Shown: positions 1-14,426 of the stretch, piece after piece
Layout: every line of letters begins with the position of its first letter
How positions within the stretch are numbered: position 1 is the first letter of the stretch
Source: Mansonella perstans
Lineage: Eukaryota > Nematoda > Chromadorea > Rhabditida > Onchocercidae
Assembly (NCBI GenBank): GCA_037074765.1
Contig: JBAMDO010000181.1
Coordinates: forward strand, 527,077 to 591,076
Direction: 5' to 3'
Length of the DNA stretch: 64,000 nt
Notes under the pieces: generated by a model
What the model saw: the letters and a program-made list of their open reading frames with translations, nothing else
The model's database searches: none
What the model was told of the DNA's origin: nothing
Position numbers and translations under genes: made by a program

Positions 1-3000
1 GTGAAGTACCATTTTGATTTTCCATCTTTCGGACAGAACAATTCGTTACCAGGAGCTTCAAGGCTACCCGATAGACATCTTCCCAAACCAGTCCCAGAAC
101 CATCGTCACACCAACCGCAATTCGGTCCTACACGTTGACATTCCGCACATGTCTTTTGCTTTGAGCAGTCCATGGGATCTGTAGTGTTACACTGCCTCCG
201 TAATGTGAATCATAATAATAATAAACATCCGCTGATTAATACCTGTTTTCTCTTTTTCGGAGAATTTTTATATTGAAAGTTCATCTAAAAAAATTCAAAG
301 CATTGGATGTCGCAAAAACAACTATTTGTCAAGTCCTCCCTATCGATGCACTTCCATAAATTTTATTTTATCACCAGAAACCGCGAAGTTTTGGTTTAAA
401 AAATTACCCAGCTGGCATGCATGTTGATTACTGATTATATTCGTAGCTGTTACCCACGACTGACATTGTCCATATGGAAAATTGATCATATAAGCATCCA
501 TTGAAACACATCGTGCAGTTGTTGGACACCACATGCATTGCTCCTTGATACAAACTTGACAATCTTCATGAAACCAACAAGGTGCTGGACATGAATCATT
601 CTTTAACGTTGGATTCAGCGCATTTAACGCAAGTGGTGACGTGTGTTCCGATTGAGAATAAGAATGCTGCTGCTGCAGCGTCTCATCTTCTAGTAACAAA
701 TCTAAAATCTCTTCACATCAACAACTACGACACATCGATTTCAAAAATGAAGTAAAGAGAAAGAGTTTGCATCTACATATTGCTCCGCAAATAGAGTAAT
801 GGTTTTATTAGACTACTCTGAGACATTTCTATACATCTTTCTAGTAACAATAATGTAAAACAGCTATTTCAAATTATTTCTTTGAGATCCATAATTACTT
901 TTATTGGTTTTAGTCTAGTAAACAAATAATTAGTTATGATATTATTAAACAGCTAAACATACTGAAACATAAAAAAATAAAAGAAAAGGCGAACATCAAA
1001 AATTACAGACCGTAAGTGTTGACACATTTCCACTTTGAATCCTTCATTAGAAACCAACTGCAGTGTCTCAATTTTCTGCAAGCATAACACTCAGCAGCGT
1101 AGAAGCATGGTCGAGGCTCTTCATCTTTCGGACAAGCATCGGATTTCGATAATGGATTAGTTCGATCTTTACATAAATTATCAGAAACACATTCACGACT
1201 CCAGTGGCACCAACTGCATCCTTCTAGAGCCGTACATGATGCACAGTCCTTCTCTTCACTACACCACGATGTTGACCTGTAATCAAAATGGCGCTAAAAT
1301 ATGACTCCAAAGAGCAGCAAACTAGAACGACTTTATAACATGACAACACAAATTAAATAAAACGAAATCCCATAACGTTCAACTGGACACTTTAACAACA
1401 TGTAACAAACGGTAGGATCCAATGAATGACAGAACAAATATTTCAGAAGGTCCGAGCAAAGTCGAGAATAGATTACACTGAGAGTTGCTGGCTAGATCCA
1501 AATTGAAGAAATCACTGCAGCCGCGTCCAGGTATGATTATTCGGAGTGGTCATAAAGTTATTCAGAAAGCATACGGAAGATCAGCCTGGAATCGCAGGTA
1601 TCAGCAAGTGGGCGAATCTTGGCGATGCTGAATCCGTCGTACGATGGAAGAACGATCTAATATTTACCAAATCAAAAATAAATCAGTTACCGAACTTTAT
1701 TTCATAGAAAAATATTGTGATAAACTTACTTCCTCCAACTAATGGGACATTTTTGTTCTTCTTTCGGATCTTCATTTTTCACATACGATAAAAATGAATG
1801 AGCATACGACATATCGCGTTGCACAGGTTTGCATTTCCCAGCATGGAAAATGCAACGTACACCTTCTCTCATGTTACGGCAATCATCTGGCCGTTTTAAT
1901 CCCCCACACTCCGCTGCAAATATTATTCTCGATTTTTTATGATGCACTCTTTCCATGAAATACGATGAACCAATTTGAGAAAGTCCAATTTTATACAATT
2001 TTACTTAGCTCAAATTCAGAATACACTCACGCACTGACCTGGTGTGAATTTCACAACGTCTGACAGCATTACTCCATTGAAACCGCCAATTACAAAAATG
2101 TTATTTTTTGTGACCAGTGATGAATGTCCATAACGTTGCAAGAACGACAAATTAAATGGCAATGAAAACCAAGTATCACAGCCTGGAAAGCCTTCATTAT
2201 TTTTTTAACAGACAGCAAAATTAACTAAAGAGAAATTTCAGCGAAAAATTAACACATATCCAGAGTGTTTGCCCAGAGAAAGAATAATCATTAAAAAAGC
2301 AAGAAGTATAAACAAACAAACCAATGTCATATGCTTGAATATCACCCGAATAACATTCTTGAATGCGTGATGAAGACTCATTGTGTACATTTCCACCGAT
2401 AACAATCATTAAATTATTGATCAGCGACGCTGAATGGCGAAAAACTGGAGTATGACCGGATGAAAGAGTTCGGTGCGAACTAAAAATCACACAAAATTGA
2501 TTTTAAAGATTTTCTAAAAAAATTAACACATAAAAACCTAACAATTAAAAACTATTGCAGTCCTATATTACCCCTGACATCATTACAAATTCCTTTAAGT
2601 TCAGTTTTCTCCAAACTGCATAGCTAGTAGAGGTTAATAACGCTCAAATTCATTCAACTACTTACATAGTCATTTAAGTTTATTCGAAAACCTCCACTCA
2701 AAAATCTCACTATAGTACTTTCTAGAGTGCCACACTACGATAAGCTATTAGAGTTATGAGAGTCACTATAAATTAACTATAATCATTAGTAGTCAGGAGA
2801 TCAGTTTCTGTCATTGCCTTTGTTGATAATAATTGCAAGCATGATTTCTGATATAATGAATTTTCTCACGAGTTCAAAAAGTCATGTGCTTATTTAATAA
2901 TTAAATCATGCTAGATGTCGCCCTCAAAAAAGTCATCAAGAATTGTTCTGCCTGTTACTGCCACAGTGCCAAAACTTAAAACCGCAAGATACACAGAAAT

Positions 3001-5631
3001 ATTACCATTCTCGACTGTCACAAACATATTCGATTAAAGTACTGCTAACTCGTGATAAGAAACCTTCATAAGGTAACAAATAACCACCATATATCAAGAT
3101 GACTTCCTTTTTCTCATGAACATATGCAACAAGAGAATGACCAAATCTTCCTTGCACATGAGGACCACGATCTGGAACAGTGCTCCATCGCTTGGTACCT
3201 GAAATATTTTCTTTTGGCTAAATATCAAACCAGCTCAACAATGTATTTATCGAGGCAGAAAAAGATTCTAGAAAAAACACGCGATACAAACATATTTCTG
3301 CAATAGAGATATATGATGAATATTCCGAAAATCCAGCATAATTACAAATACTCAATGTGAACTGCCTTTCTCAATGCACATTAGGGATCGAGTAACTGTG
3401 GATTTCGCAGAATATAGCGGAGTAATGTACAAAAATCCAGCTGGTAAATTCAACGGACGTTGTACGTAGAAGACGAGAAAAGCACAGTGTTTAATCTGCA
3501 AAGGCAACCACAAAATACTCACTAATCTTATATTTTTGTATGCTGTACATGTACCCAAAATATGGACTGTGACCATAAAACACGAGCATTTCATCTCCAA
3601 TCAAATGTGCAGCATGACCAGCAACAGCACCCGGCATAGCATCTGATGCATTATTATTAGTATTTTCCAAAGTCCACTCTAAGGTTCCAAGGTCCAAACT
3701 CCATAATTCATTAGTTACTATTCGCTCATCAATTACGCCACCGAACATATATATGGTACTCTAAAAACAAAATCACATACAAAACATGAAAAAGTGACGA
3801 ACAGAGAAATGCAACTCAATTTAATTCTATAAAACTAAACCTTTAAAGCATTCATAAAACTTTATAGCACATCAAGAATGATCATGATGTCAACCTTAAC
3901 ACGAGTCATGAAAAGTATTTACCTTATATCTAACGACTGTGTGGTCGTAACGTGATCTAGGAGTATTTTTTGTTGGAATTTCATGCCACGTTGAATTTGT
4001 GATACCGTATACCGCAACAAACGAATTGTTAACACCAGTAAAATGAGCTCCACCAATTACCCATATTTTTGTGTCGTTCACGAGTATAGCTGTGTGCGAT
4101 GCACGAGCTCCAAAATGTCCAGTTGTTAAAACTGTTTCAAAAACCGATTGTGTTGTCAAAGCCTGACAACGATCCCCTGTGAAAAAACTACACTGGTTTT
4201 ATGAGGGAGAAAAACAGATGTAAGAACGGCTACTAAGTCCGACAACTGAACCGTCCATCAACACATTATATTTCATTTTTAATTTATTACTTAGCAAAAT
4301 TCATTTTCATATATGGTAATATTAGACTCTTGAGATTTGTAAAGCAAGAAAGATGACAGTAGTGAAGCACCAGTAATCATATTTGGAAATATCAAGCAAA
4401 TTCTTCTGCCAAATGATTTTATGTGCAGGCCAGAATATTAGAATTAAGAGTATCTAACAGAACTGATATAAAATAAACGATACCATGGAAATACATGTTA
4501 CAGCTACACCGTTTATTAGCATCACAAACGCCCGCCATACTACATGCTTTTGATGTTTTATTCCTGTCTTTATCAGTGCAAATCAACATATCACATTGAA
4601 TTCCCGTATATCCTTCATAACACTCACAAATGCCATCATTACATTTTCCATTTGATGTGCAGTTATTCGGACATTTCCCATACGCAAAAGTGATGTTGAA
4701 ACCTGACATATTAAATGCCAAGTCACTAAAGAAATAAACAAGGGCGTTTCCAGATTTGATGCTCACCTCTCTACCAGAGATAACACCACTGAAACATGAT
4801 GCTTTGAACAGCAAAAAGCAGAGTAAGAACATATAAAGAGGAAAATGCATCAGTGCAGAAAACATTTTTATAAACTCTCATCAACTACATGTTTTCACAA
4901 CACATTCAGAATTTTTAAGAAATGAATTTAAAATCGCTCCAATGAATGAACACTTTCCTGAATGACCTAACCTCTCACACTGTCATATGATGAAATCGAT
5001 TTATAACGTACCTGAATGCTGCTAGTTGGTGGCTTCTAGTTCCTGTTCCATCGTATATATACAAATGGTCCCAGCTGCATTCGGTAATTAACGAATCAAT
5101 CCGTAATAACAACGCACCTTTCTTTTTTTCATCTCTAATAATCCACATGCATCGCGAAGATGAACTATAATTGCGTGGACCATCCGTCAGCAATTCACTT
5201 TCGTTCGTCAACCTTAAACAAATACAACTTTCCATCTTCACTTCTTAATTTCGCTAACGATAACAAGCTTAACAAAACAAATGATGAAATTAGATTACAG
5301 GTTCCGTCCATGACATCGATCACACTGAACACCACCCCAACCAGCGAAGCAACGGCATTTTTCATTCTCACATTTACCTTGATAGCATGGTTTGTTATCA
5401 CAGTTTTTTGATACAGACGCGGACCCGATTCTGAAACATAAAGAGAAGAGATTATTCTATATAATTCACATAATAATTCAAGTTCAAGATATTGACTTCA
5501 AATTAAAGAAAACCAAAACTTTACCTATCAAAAGAACTGCTAGCAATAACAGTGAAAATAAAAACATGGTACAAGACAAACCGTTCGATGTGTACACTAG
5601 AGTAGATTACTGTAGATGCATGAAAGAACAT
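1..5631 (-). CDS. ATRN: attractin-like multidomain secreted/membrane protein, 3' end beyond window
   Basis: Attractins are large extracellular or single-pass membrane proteins; the worm homologue is little characterised. Exons read (high to low): 5525-5631 (start, hydrophobic signal-like stretch around residues 19-34), 5299-5430 (EGF, six Cys ending CDRCHGRN), 5012-5212 (first half of CUB with ECSWDHLYIYDG), 4484-4788 (rest of CUB, GFNITF, then two EGF modules starting CPNNC), 3923-4176, 3523-3760, 3006-3198, 2322-2479 and 2031-2182 (kelch blades with IGG/YGG/FGG motifs), 1730-1908, 1011-1276, 408-701 and about 1-198 (Cys-rich PSI-type modules such as CQVCIKEQCMWC and CAECQRVGPNCGWC). Order matches vertebrate attractin closely, except that no C-type lectin exon is seen between the PSI exons. 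The start at 5629-5631 was chosen because its exon gives the right splice phase; an ATG at 5567 does not. Junctions near 1908 and 198 are the least certain. The C-terminal part, with any membrane anchor, lies outside the window. Confidence 0.88.
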
Positions 5632-8600
5632 CGCAGCCCATAAGGCAGCACCCATCTCATATATACATTATTATGCTTCGGACCACCAGCACGGGCGCTG
5701 TAAATCGAAATTTCAAGATTAATGTAGTAACAAATAAGAAATGCTATGTTTATCTAAATTCATTGCCGGAAAAAAAGCAGCGTTTCCAAAATATTCACAA
5801 CTCACTTCTTCAATTCATCTATTTCTAAAAGTTTCAGAAGCAAAATCGCGTGCACTTTATTGTTTTCGGCATGAAAAAAAAAACGGAAATACACGTATCT
5901 CACGACGATCTTAATACGCCGTCAAAATATCCGTCTATCCGTTAAATAGCGTTAATAACAGGCCGAGTCGTCACCCCCATATTCCGTGGTTGCGGCCAAC
6001 TGGCGTTGTTCTGTTCCACATTTTGTAGTAGCCTGACTCATGACGATGCTTTGTAAATACATTTAGTTTTTTAGGGTTTTCTTTTCAGAGGGATAAAGGA
6101 CTAAACTGTGATACAGCATTCGTATCCATGGTTTGATAGTTCTTGAGACGAATCCTACTGTCATCATATTTAGCTTAATTGAAATAATCTTGAAAGGTAT
6201 TAGATACTTCGTGCTAGCAGTTGAAGGCTTTACAGGCATTTTCTTAGCAGAATATTTTTCTTGTATATATTATTACTAGAAGGAAATACACCTTAAGCTG
6301 GCTTTGGTAACAGTTACTGTAATCACACTGCTCTTCCAAATAGGATAAAGTTGAGAAGATAGCGATAAAGAAGATGAAGAAAATCTGTTGAAGTGTGTGA
6401 ATGATTTCATTTGTAATAAATATCCTGTAGACAACGCTAAAGCATCTCTTAATTCTTTCTTGAAATTTCAAATAATCTCTGACCAATTAAATCTTTTCAT
6501 CTTTATCGTTAACTTTCTTTGCACCATGCAAATCCTATGTCTGAAATGAATGCGATACAAAGGGCTAATTATAGATTCGTTTTTTCTTTTTTTTTTTTTT
6601 TTTGTTCTTTTTCATTGTTTGGAATTTTAAATTTAGATGATATTTTTACGATGTTCAAATGAACGGTTTGAAATCTATTACATCAATCATGCTTTAGACA
6701 TTTGTTCACATTGTATCGTCGTATCTCAGTTGTTCATAATTCAACTTTTACGGAATATTCCGCAGATCACCAAATTTTCGCGTAATTCAATAAACGCTTG
6801 CCAAGTCCTCATATTCTTTCTCTTTTTTCTTTTTTCTACGATAAATTAAAATGTTCGAATCTTCTATAAGTATGTTTTTTTATCGTTGTAGCGCAGCTTG
6901 CTGAATACAGTTGATTATTATTAACTTGAAAAAGGTTCCCGATACAGTCATTTCGTTCAGCATAAGTTTTATCATTAGTCCATTCACTGATCACTGATTA
7001 GACAAAACATCGAAACTGATTGCTAATAAATGATATGCCATAATATTCAATTTTACGTTAATTTCCTATATACAGGTAGGGGATTCAGTGGACTTTCTCA
7101 AATTATGCTTAAAGCTTTTCTATCAATCTCATTCCTCTTCGCAGACTTCTATTCCCTTTTTTTTTTTTTTGATAGGTAAACTGAAGCAAGGAAACATAAA
7201 ATCGATATTAAAAGCTAAGATATAATAGGTATTGGATATAAGGCAGTAGTCTATTTATTTCTCTTTCTATTGCAACAAATTCCAGGAGAAAACGACATTA
7301 CTTACTTGCCTACTTTTAATCATTTATTTCAAAAGAAAAAATTTGTTCGGACGGGATGATTTCGTGATGCTTACTTAGGATGCTGTAAAAAAGTAGCCCT
7401 GAAATCTTGACAATTGGTACGAACATGACAGAAAAAATTTTAGAAGATTCAACAAAATCGAAAAGGTTGAAAATAATGCATGATAACTTACCTTTCGACT
7501 TTTCTAGCGTACAGTGTATGCTGCCTATTATTCTCACTCACAGAACGTTTTATGGTTCAAACATAATGCAACTTACTAATTCTGAGGCTGAAATACTAAT
7601 TGCATCAACCAATCGAAGCATCTATGATCAAATTTTCGTGATGAAATTGATTTCCAACTCAAAAACATAGAAATAAAATTATATGTCAATTCTTTTATAC
7701 AATAATTTTTTCTTTATAAAATTCTACACGAGTTCTTTTATACAAGTGAAATGAAAACCATAGTAAAACTTCTCGATGAAGTAGGAGAATTGGATTTAAC
7801 GTCACCAAATCAGCATTTGTCAACAGTATTTTAAATACATCAGCGATATGTAAAAAGAATCGTCGAAGAAAAACTGAAACGCGTAGAAATATATCAGTAC
7901 TTTCAAACCAATCGATGAGACAGATTTACTTCAAGGCACCAAATATTTGTTGTGAAAGTTTTTCGGTTAATTAGCGCAAACGAGTTGCGTTGGAGACAAA
8001 TTTATTGGACTTTATAGATTGTAGCCAGGTACGAATTCAACAGTATTGGAAGTTAACAGAATGATAATTAGCAAGAAAAGAACTACAAAAAGAATTTCGA
8101 GGCTAATAATAGTCAACGGTTTCTATTGCTTACATTAAAGATCAGATTCAAGTAAAGTGGCAAGCAAGAAGCAAATTAAAGATCACTAATGTCATGATCG
8201 TACAGTAGTCGAACTTGTTTATTAAAAACTAAAATTAGCAAATTAAAATAATTATTCTATACATAAGTATTTAAGTTTACAGAATACTCTTCATCAATTA
8301 TTAAGTTGCATTAAGCTTTTTTTGAAACATTTTTTTCGTGATAGAATAAATCTTATTATTCAATTATTTATTAGAAAATGTAGTTAGCAATTATTGTAAT
8401 CTTATTAACAGGATATTATTACAAAATAATAATGAAATGATTAATTCATTAAGGTGTACAAAACAAACACAACTGAGATGTTAATGAGATGTGATAGTAC
8501 ATCTTTTAATAATTTCCAAAATAAATAAAAAAAATTTAAACTAATAAATTTTCAAATTATACTTAATCAGACTTTCTCGACTGACACATTCTTCTTTTTC

Positions 8601-10274
8601 TTTCCAGCATGTAAACAAATATTAAAATCTTAAATATAATATCAACATATTTTGCTTGTTTTCAATCTGTTAAGCTTGAGACCATTTCCAATCAAAATAA
8701 ATGGTTACAATTACATCTGGTCGTTAAATCTGATTTCTTCTCAAACGTTGCTGATTTCAAAACACCAATTTAGGCTTCTTGTAGAAGATTTGATTAAAAT
8801 AAGGTACTTTATCCTTTTTCAATGAATATTAATCTTATTATGTCTCCTTAGCTGTGTTTCCACCTCATCGTTCTTGGCATTCCGACATAATGCTGATTAT
8901 GTCGAAATTAAGTATTGTTTTTACTTAAATACTATATCCGAATGATTCTGTTCAAAATTTCAAATGCGAAATTTATTGAGTTGAAACAAAACTGCAGGTA
9001 GATCCATTGTATTTAAATATCGTGATAGCTACAGAGAAATTTCATCGGTAACTAGGTTTAGAGCATCACAGGAGTCCAATCAGTTACGCAAAGTTTCACT
9101 GTTTCCTGTGGTAAGTAAATGTTGAGTTTTAAACTTCCGCCAATATTTCATATTTGAGCGAGGCTTCACAACGATTTTTCGGATACAGTGGCTGATTTAT
9201 ATTTTGTCGTTTGTCATCATTTCTTCTGGTGTTGCATTGTGCGAGTTCTACGTCTTGTTTTGTATTATCTATTTTCTTACTTTCCTAATACTTTATTAAT
9301 GCAGGAATTTAATCTAATATTTAGAGAATAAGGAGGAATTTCTTGCTTGTCTAGGAAATGTTAAAGAGTAATGAAAGGTGAAGTGGGATTTATCTTCTTG
9401 AAAGTCATTTTTCATCAAGCAGATAATTTCGTTGCATGTATACTCTTTCTTTCCATTTCATTCTGTTTATTAGTTTAACATAATTTAATGTTTCTGCTTC
9501 TACAAATAGCATGGTGAGGAAAGCAGATGAACAAATGAATTTTGATTCTCAGAATCCATCCGGGAATCTGTATCATAATTTAAATTTGATTTCGAGAAAT
9601 ATTTTAAGCATTAATTGCGTTCACTTTTTGCAGCGGTTGTTTTTCAAAATTCGTCTGGGTTATTTGCGGAGCATTTTGCCCTCATTAAGATCAATAAGAA
9701 ATCGGCCTACATCAGTGGAAATATTGCAAGGATTAATTTGAAGTGCAAAGCTTGATAAAGTAGAAATTACTACATTTTCTTTATATTAAAGTTAGATAGA
9801 TTAGATATTTGCCAATTTTTAGTATTCCATTTCGTTGTTTCTTTATTTCTAAATCCTTGAAACTACTATTGCCAACGTTTCCTCCGTTGACTGTTTTTCT
9901 ACATTTGTCTTTTTGTTACTATAGGTTTTTACGTTTTGCTATAATCCTGATTCTCTTTCATTGGTTAGGATGATATTCCAGATAAACCTCTTTTATATAT
10001 TACAATTAGGTAGGTTAGATATATTTCAATAAATCGGTAGAAGTCCGCAAGAAGGTTTGAGTTCGAATCTAATAAGATAAGATACTGTTATTATTTATTC
10101 ATTGTTAGAAAGGGTTCTGCGCAACTGCATGCTTAAAATCGAACTCTGATTCGATATTCTCACTTTTTTTTGCTCAGGAATTCGTCAGTTGTTCCTGGAC
10201 ATAATTTCTTGTATTTCTGAAAAATATTTTATGATTTAGGTACTGAAGCTTTCTGAACTCATATTGTAAACTAT
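5632..10274. other. intergenic, no supported gene
   Basis: AT-rich spacer between the divergent attractin and UBXN6 genes, so promoters of both should lie here. The stretch at 5930-6060 is less AT-rich than its surroundings and may be the attractin upstream region. Poly-T tracts lie at 6588-6604 and 7157-7170. Short open frames at 7407-7670 and 9511-9741 have no splice context or recognisable motif. A short perfect-loop hairpin sits at 8880-8905. Confidence 0.6.
8880..8905. repeat. short hairpin (about 12-bp stem, 4-nt loop)
   Basis: The arms TTCCGACATAAT and ATTATGTCGAAA pair with one mismatch around the loop GCTG. It lies far from any recognised gene. No T-run or gene context assigns it a function. 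Confidence 0.5.
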
Positions 10275-13200
10275 ATGGATCGTTTGAAAAAATTTCTTAA
10301 TGAAAAAAAAGTTAATAAAAACTTCAAAAAAGCTGGAGCTGGTTATCGGCTTACCGGCGATAGTTCATCAGCCGTTGCATCGCAACCGGCTCCTGTTCAG
10401 CAACAAACAGTAAGTTCCTTTTTCGCTTTCAACCTTTTTTACCGTGCTCTAGTTATTGTTTGTTTGCTAATTGTTAAAGTTTTATTTTTTCTTTATAACA
10501 GCAAGCTGCAGTTAGAAGATGAGAGGAAAAATAAAATTGTTTTTTCTTTTTATCAAAAAATTTTGAAAAAACATGGTACCGAGTCTCTACTGTTTTGAAT
10601 AATTTCTTTTTATTTTTATTTCAAAATTTTTATAGTCGCAAATGGCACAAGCGGAACGTGTAGCCACAGCTGATATTGCAGCACAAGCGGCTTATAAAAG
10701 GATGAACTTGGGTGTAACCCAAGAATCGTTAACACAAAGGAATATACGTATGCGGGTTAGTTTTCTTAGTGAGATGGTTTTTAATGAAACATGCTGCTGA
10801 ATTTTCAAAAGCGTTGTCGATTGAAACTTAAATTTGCTGTAGATTTTATAGGTCTTACACTTTGCAAAACTGCTTCACGCATATTTAAAAGATTAAGATA
10901 TTTTTGGCTTTATGTCTACTAATGCATATCAACATCGGTTCAGATGTTGTAAACGTTATCAAGGCTTGATCCAGTAGAAACGATTGCAGTTGCAATCTTT
11001 ACCTTAACTGGAGAAAATAATTTTATATTCAGGCCCTTAAAGAATTGGAAAAGGAAAAGAAAGAACGTGAAAGCTGTGCTAGCAGCAAAGTGGATGTTGA
11101 GAAAAGGGCTCATAAAATTGATGAGCATGAATTTGAGCATTCTGCTGCTGTCAGTGGCGTTTATTTTACTTGTGACCTTCTTGGAGACGATCTGCAGCTA
11201 ACCAAAAAAGAAGTTAATCCATTTTATTTATCACAATATTTAGAATTTATCGAAATTTCTGCGCAGCTTCTGTTATAAGTTGGGAATGATAAAGTTACCA
11301 AAGTAATGCTCAACATCGAAATCCTTGAACAACTCGCTTGAAGCATAATATTTATTGCATATCTATCACAAATTGGGTTAAGATTATTACAGATGCGGGA
11401 AAAAGTAGAAAATTTTTTGCGAACACAATTGGCAGATGATCCACTAGTTGCATCAACTTTAATGATCTTCTCTCTAAATGGTCCCGACAAAAGGCAAAAT
11501 GCTTCAGAAACAATTCAGAAATATCTCAAGAATCTTATCGAGAATCCGGACGAAAGCAAATTTCATCGTATAAGAATCAACAATAAAATTTTCCAAGTAA
11601 TTTTCGAATACGATTATTTAATCCTTAATGCTTTTGACTGTAGTTTAGTGTTTCAATTTATCACATATGCTCTTATAGTTTAATTAAAGTTCTTTTTTTC
11701 AGAATGCAAATTAGAAATTTTTGAGAAAGTACATTTGACTACGTCTTTATTCGGTATTTTCCATGATCTTTTTTAGGAGCGGGTTTCTCGTGCTAACGGT
11801 GGAAAAGAATTTTTGCTGGCATGTGGTTTTGAAGAAAAATATCTCATTAATAATGAACAACAAGAACCTTTCTTAGTAATATCAGATGATAAAGCAAGGG
11901 ATACACAGTCGTTGATACAAGCTTTAGAAATTTTGCAGACTGGACAGGCTGTCCCTTTAAAGCTGTTTCGTAATGCTACTGTAAGTTTATATAGCTTTAT
12001 GAATCCAGTGTTTAGCGGTTGGTAATTGTTCTTATTAAAATTAGCTTTTATAAAGACTCATTTTCACTTTGATGGCCTTATACTTCAGGTCTTATATTTT
12101 TATGGAGAACTTCTACTGTAAAAACGGAAACCTAATTTATGATTTTCTGGCAGGTATATAAGCTTGAAGCAAATCAAGCCATTACAAACCCACGATTGCC
12201 GCGCGACTTCTTTGATTTAGACATCGCTGAGATTAAAAGGGAGCAAGACCGTAGAGAAGCTGACGTTGAGAAGGTAAATTTCATATACTTACATAAACTT
12301 TTGTTCTAAATCAGTTTGCAGTCATCTTAATGTTTTCTTTATAGTGATTTTCTTTATAGAACCATCTCTTGGGGATAGTGGCTGTTGGATTTTATCAAAA
12401 TAAAGAACACAATTAAGTGATATCTGCAGTTGAGCAAACCGCACTGTTTACTTCCTTCTTTCAGTTCACGACATTGCGAACGCGAGAAATGCGTGAAAAA
12501 GACGAATTGATGCGTAACTATCGATATAACTACACCTTGATTAGGATTAGGTTCCCAAATCGTTTTCTTTTGCAGGTTTCTTTACAGTTGAATTCTGCAG
12601 CTTTTGTTCAGCCTTTTATGAGTAAGCAGTTTTGTAAGCAGTTAAGCAGTTTTTTTTTTTTTTTTAATGCAGTTTTGTAGTTCAGGTGAGAGACGTTATA
12701 AGCGGAAGTATTTTTGGATTTTAAAAGAAATTCTCTTTGCATATGCCAGCTTTAGTTTGGAAATAAGCATAGGTATAATTATCCGAAGTTAATACAATGC
12801 AAAACACTAGATTTTACAAGTTTTATGCGTAAGCCATCTTACGTGGTACAGGATCAACATTTATTTTTCTAGCTACTTCATGCGTTAAATGGAAAACTGC
12901 AAAGATTGATTTCAAATAATCATATTTAAGGATTTCTTTTTCTTAAATTTTGTTAGTCTTCCGAACAGCCATAGTTTATTGATTCATTTAACTTATACTT
13001 TATTTTACTATGTAATCTTTGATATTTACAGGGTACATTTGGATGCTATGAGCCTTTCTATGCTGTACGCAATTTTGTTAAAGAGTATTTAACACGCATT
13101 GAACCAATGTTATTCGTTTTGAAAGATCCTATATCTGGAAAAGTAATCAGTGATGAAACAAGAACTCTAAATGAACTGAATCTTCTTCCGGCTGCTGTTT

Positions 13201-13748
13201 TACATTTTGAATGGGATGCAGATATGCAAACGGAATTAGTAAAACTTGGACGAGAGGTATTTTGACTCTGAATGTTATTTTTCAAACCGTTAACCCGTAA
13301 ACAATAACAGCACGCTGTTAAAATCTATTATTTAAAAACAATGATTATCTATTATTTTAAAAGCAATCATTATCTTCAATTCTACCAGTTTGTTGGTTTT
13401 GTTTTTTATGTGCTGGTTTAACCCATTTTTGTCATTTTTAATCTTTATAATTAGTTTAATCAATATAATTAAATTGCTTTTAGTATTCAGTCGAATATTT
13501 TTTAGGAGAAATAGAGAGATAGCTCGTAGAAAAAATTCAAAAAGCACTCTTAACTTTTTTGGATTATTTTCACAAAAGTTGGACACTCATTGAAGATGCC
13601 TATCGCTTCTTCTGATATTGGAGAGGATATTACTGCTCACTTTGAAAAGTATAAACTTTTCAGCTTAATGGAATCATGTCACAATATTTAGGTTCAATAT
13701 CTGGATCAACGCTTTGTCGAAACTGCAGAGCCGTTTGCCGTGGCGTAG
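10275..13748 (+). CDS. ubxn-6: UBX domain protein 6 (UBXD1-like) p97/CDC-48 cofactor
   Basis: UBXN6/UBXD1 is a cytosolic adaptor of the AAA ATPase p97 acting in endolysosomal and ER quality control (family knowledge). Nine exons: 10275-10409, 10636-10755, 11033-11212, 11393-11596, 11777-11980, 12154-12273, 12465-12575, 13032-13256, 13692-13748; all junctions are phase 0 with GT-AG. They give 451 residues against about 441 in the human protein. The basic N-terminus has the FKKAGAGYRL motif. Residues about 130-280 form the PUB domain (GVYFTCDLLG, then KYLKNLIENPDESKFHRIR). Residues about 282-338 include the IKREQDRREADVEK helix. The UBX domain starts near 339 (YNYTLIRIRFP) and ends LPAAVLHFEWDAD. 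The FPR loop triplet of canonical UBX domains is not seen, as expected for this subfamily, which uses PUB and N-terminal contacts for p97. The short last exon encodes the family's C-terminal tail. Confidence 0.93.
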
Positions 13749-13911
13749 GACTTGCATGATTTCACCAGTTATGCTATTTAGTATGCTCATTATGCGGTGT
13801 GATATAAAAATTGTGTCAGTATTTTAAAATTTTGAAATTATGCAGGAAAAAAGTTTACTTCTTTTTTATTTGCTGAATACCAAGAGAATGCTTTAGTAAG
13901 ACATAACTGGA

Positions 13912-13917
13912 AATAAA
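13912..13917 (+). promoter_or_regulatory. AATAAA polyadenylation signal of the UBXN6 gene
   Basis: First AATAAA found by eye after the UBXN6 stop codon, about 165 bases downstream on the same strand. The assignment is by position only. Confidence 0.45.
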
Positions 13918-14285
13918 AACTCGATGACGACGATTTAATGTTAAGGAAGCATATGCATGTCGATAATGTTTATGCTCTTACAAATTATTTTGTCATATAA
14001 TTTATTTATCGCGCTAATATTTTCACTTCCGATTTCCTTTCAATTAGCTGAACTGAGGTATAAAATTTTCTGTACTGATTGTTTTTCCTTTACACAATCT
14101 ATATCTGTAAAATGAAATACTAGTCTAAAGTTTTGAAACTTTTGTAGTGAAAATGCAAAAATAAGGTTTAAGCATTGGAGATCTGGTTGCTCAGTTGAGT
14201 GGATTTTTTTTCCATGACGGACAAATTTTAATTGTTGCTAACAGTTCGAAACACTTCCTTTATAAGATTTTTGAATTTAACTATA

Positions 14286-14426
14286 TAGGTCATTTCTGAG
14301 TATTTATTTCCTTGAGTTTGGTTTTTGCACTGTTAAAACTTGTTATCCCGGAAGTCGAACTCGAAAGGTTTGCGGATGAAAAGATTAAGACCATGTAGGT
14401 CATTTCTGAGTATTTGTTTCCTTAGA
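14286..14426. repeat. 31-base direct repeat pair, 110-base period
   Basis: TAGGTCATTTCTGAGTATTT begins both units (14286-14316 and 14396-14426). After one substitution the match continues through TTTCCTT. The intervening sequence is not repeated, so this is a dispersed pair rather than a tandem array. Confidence 0.7.

Noticed and set aside
5525..5567. alternative attractin start at 5567 giving a very good signal peptide
   Set aside because: This frame does not splice in phase into the EGF exon; the start at 5631 does.
10030..10080. B-box-like GAGTTCGAATCTAA suggesting a tRNA
   Set aside because: No A box at the right distance and no pairing acceptor stem.
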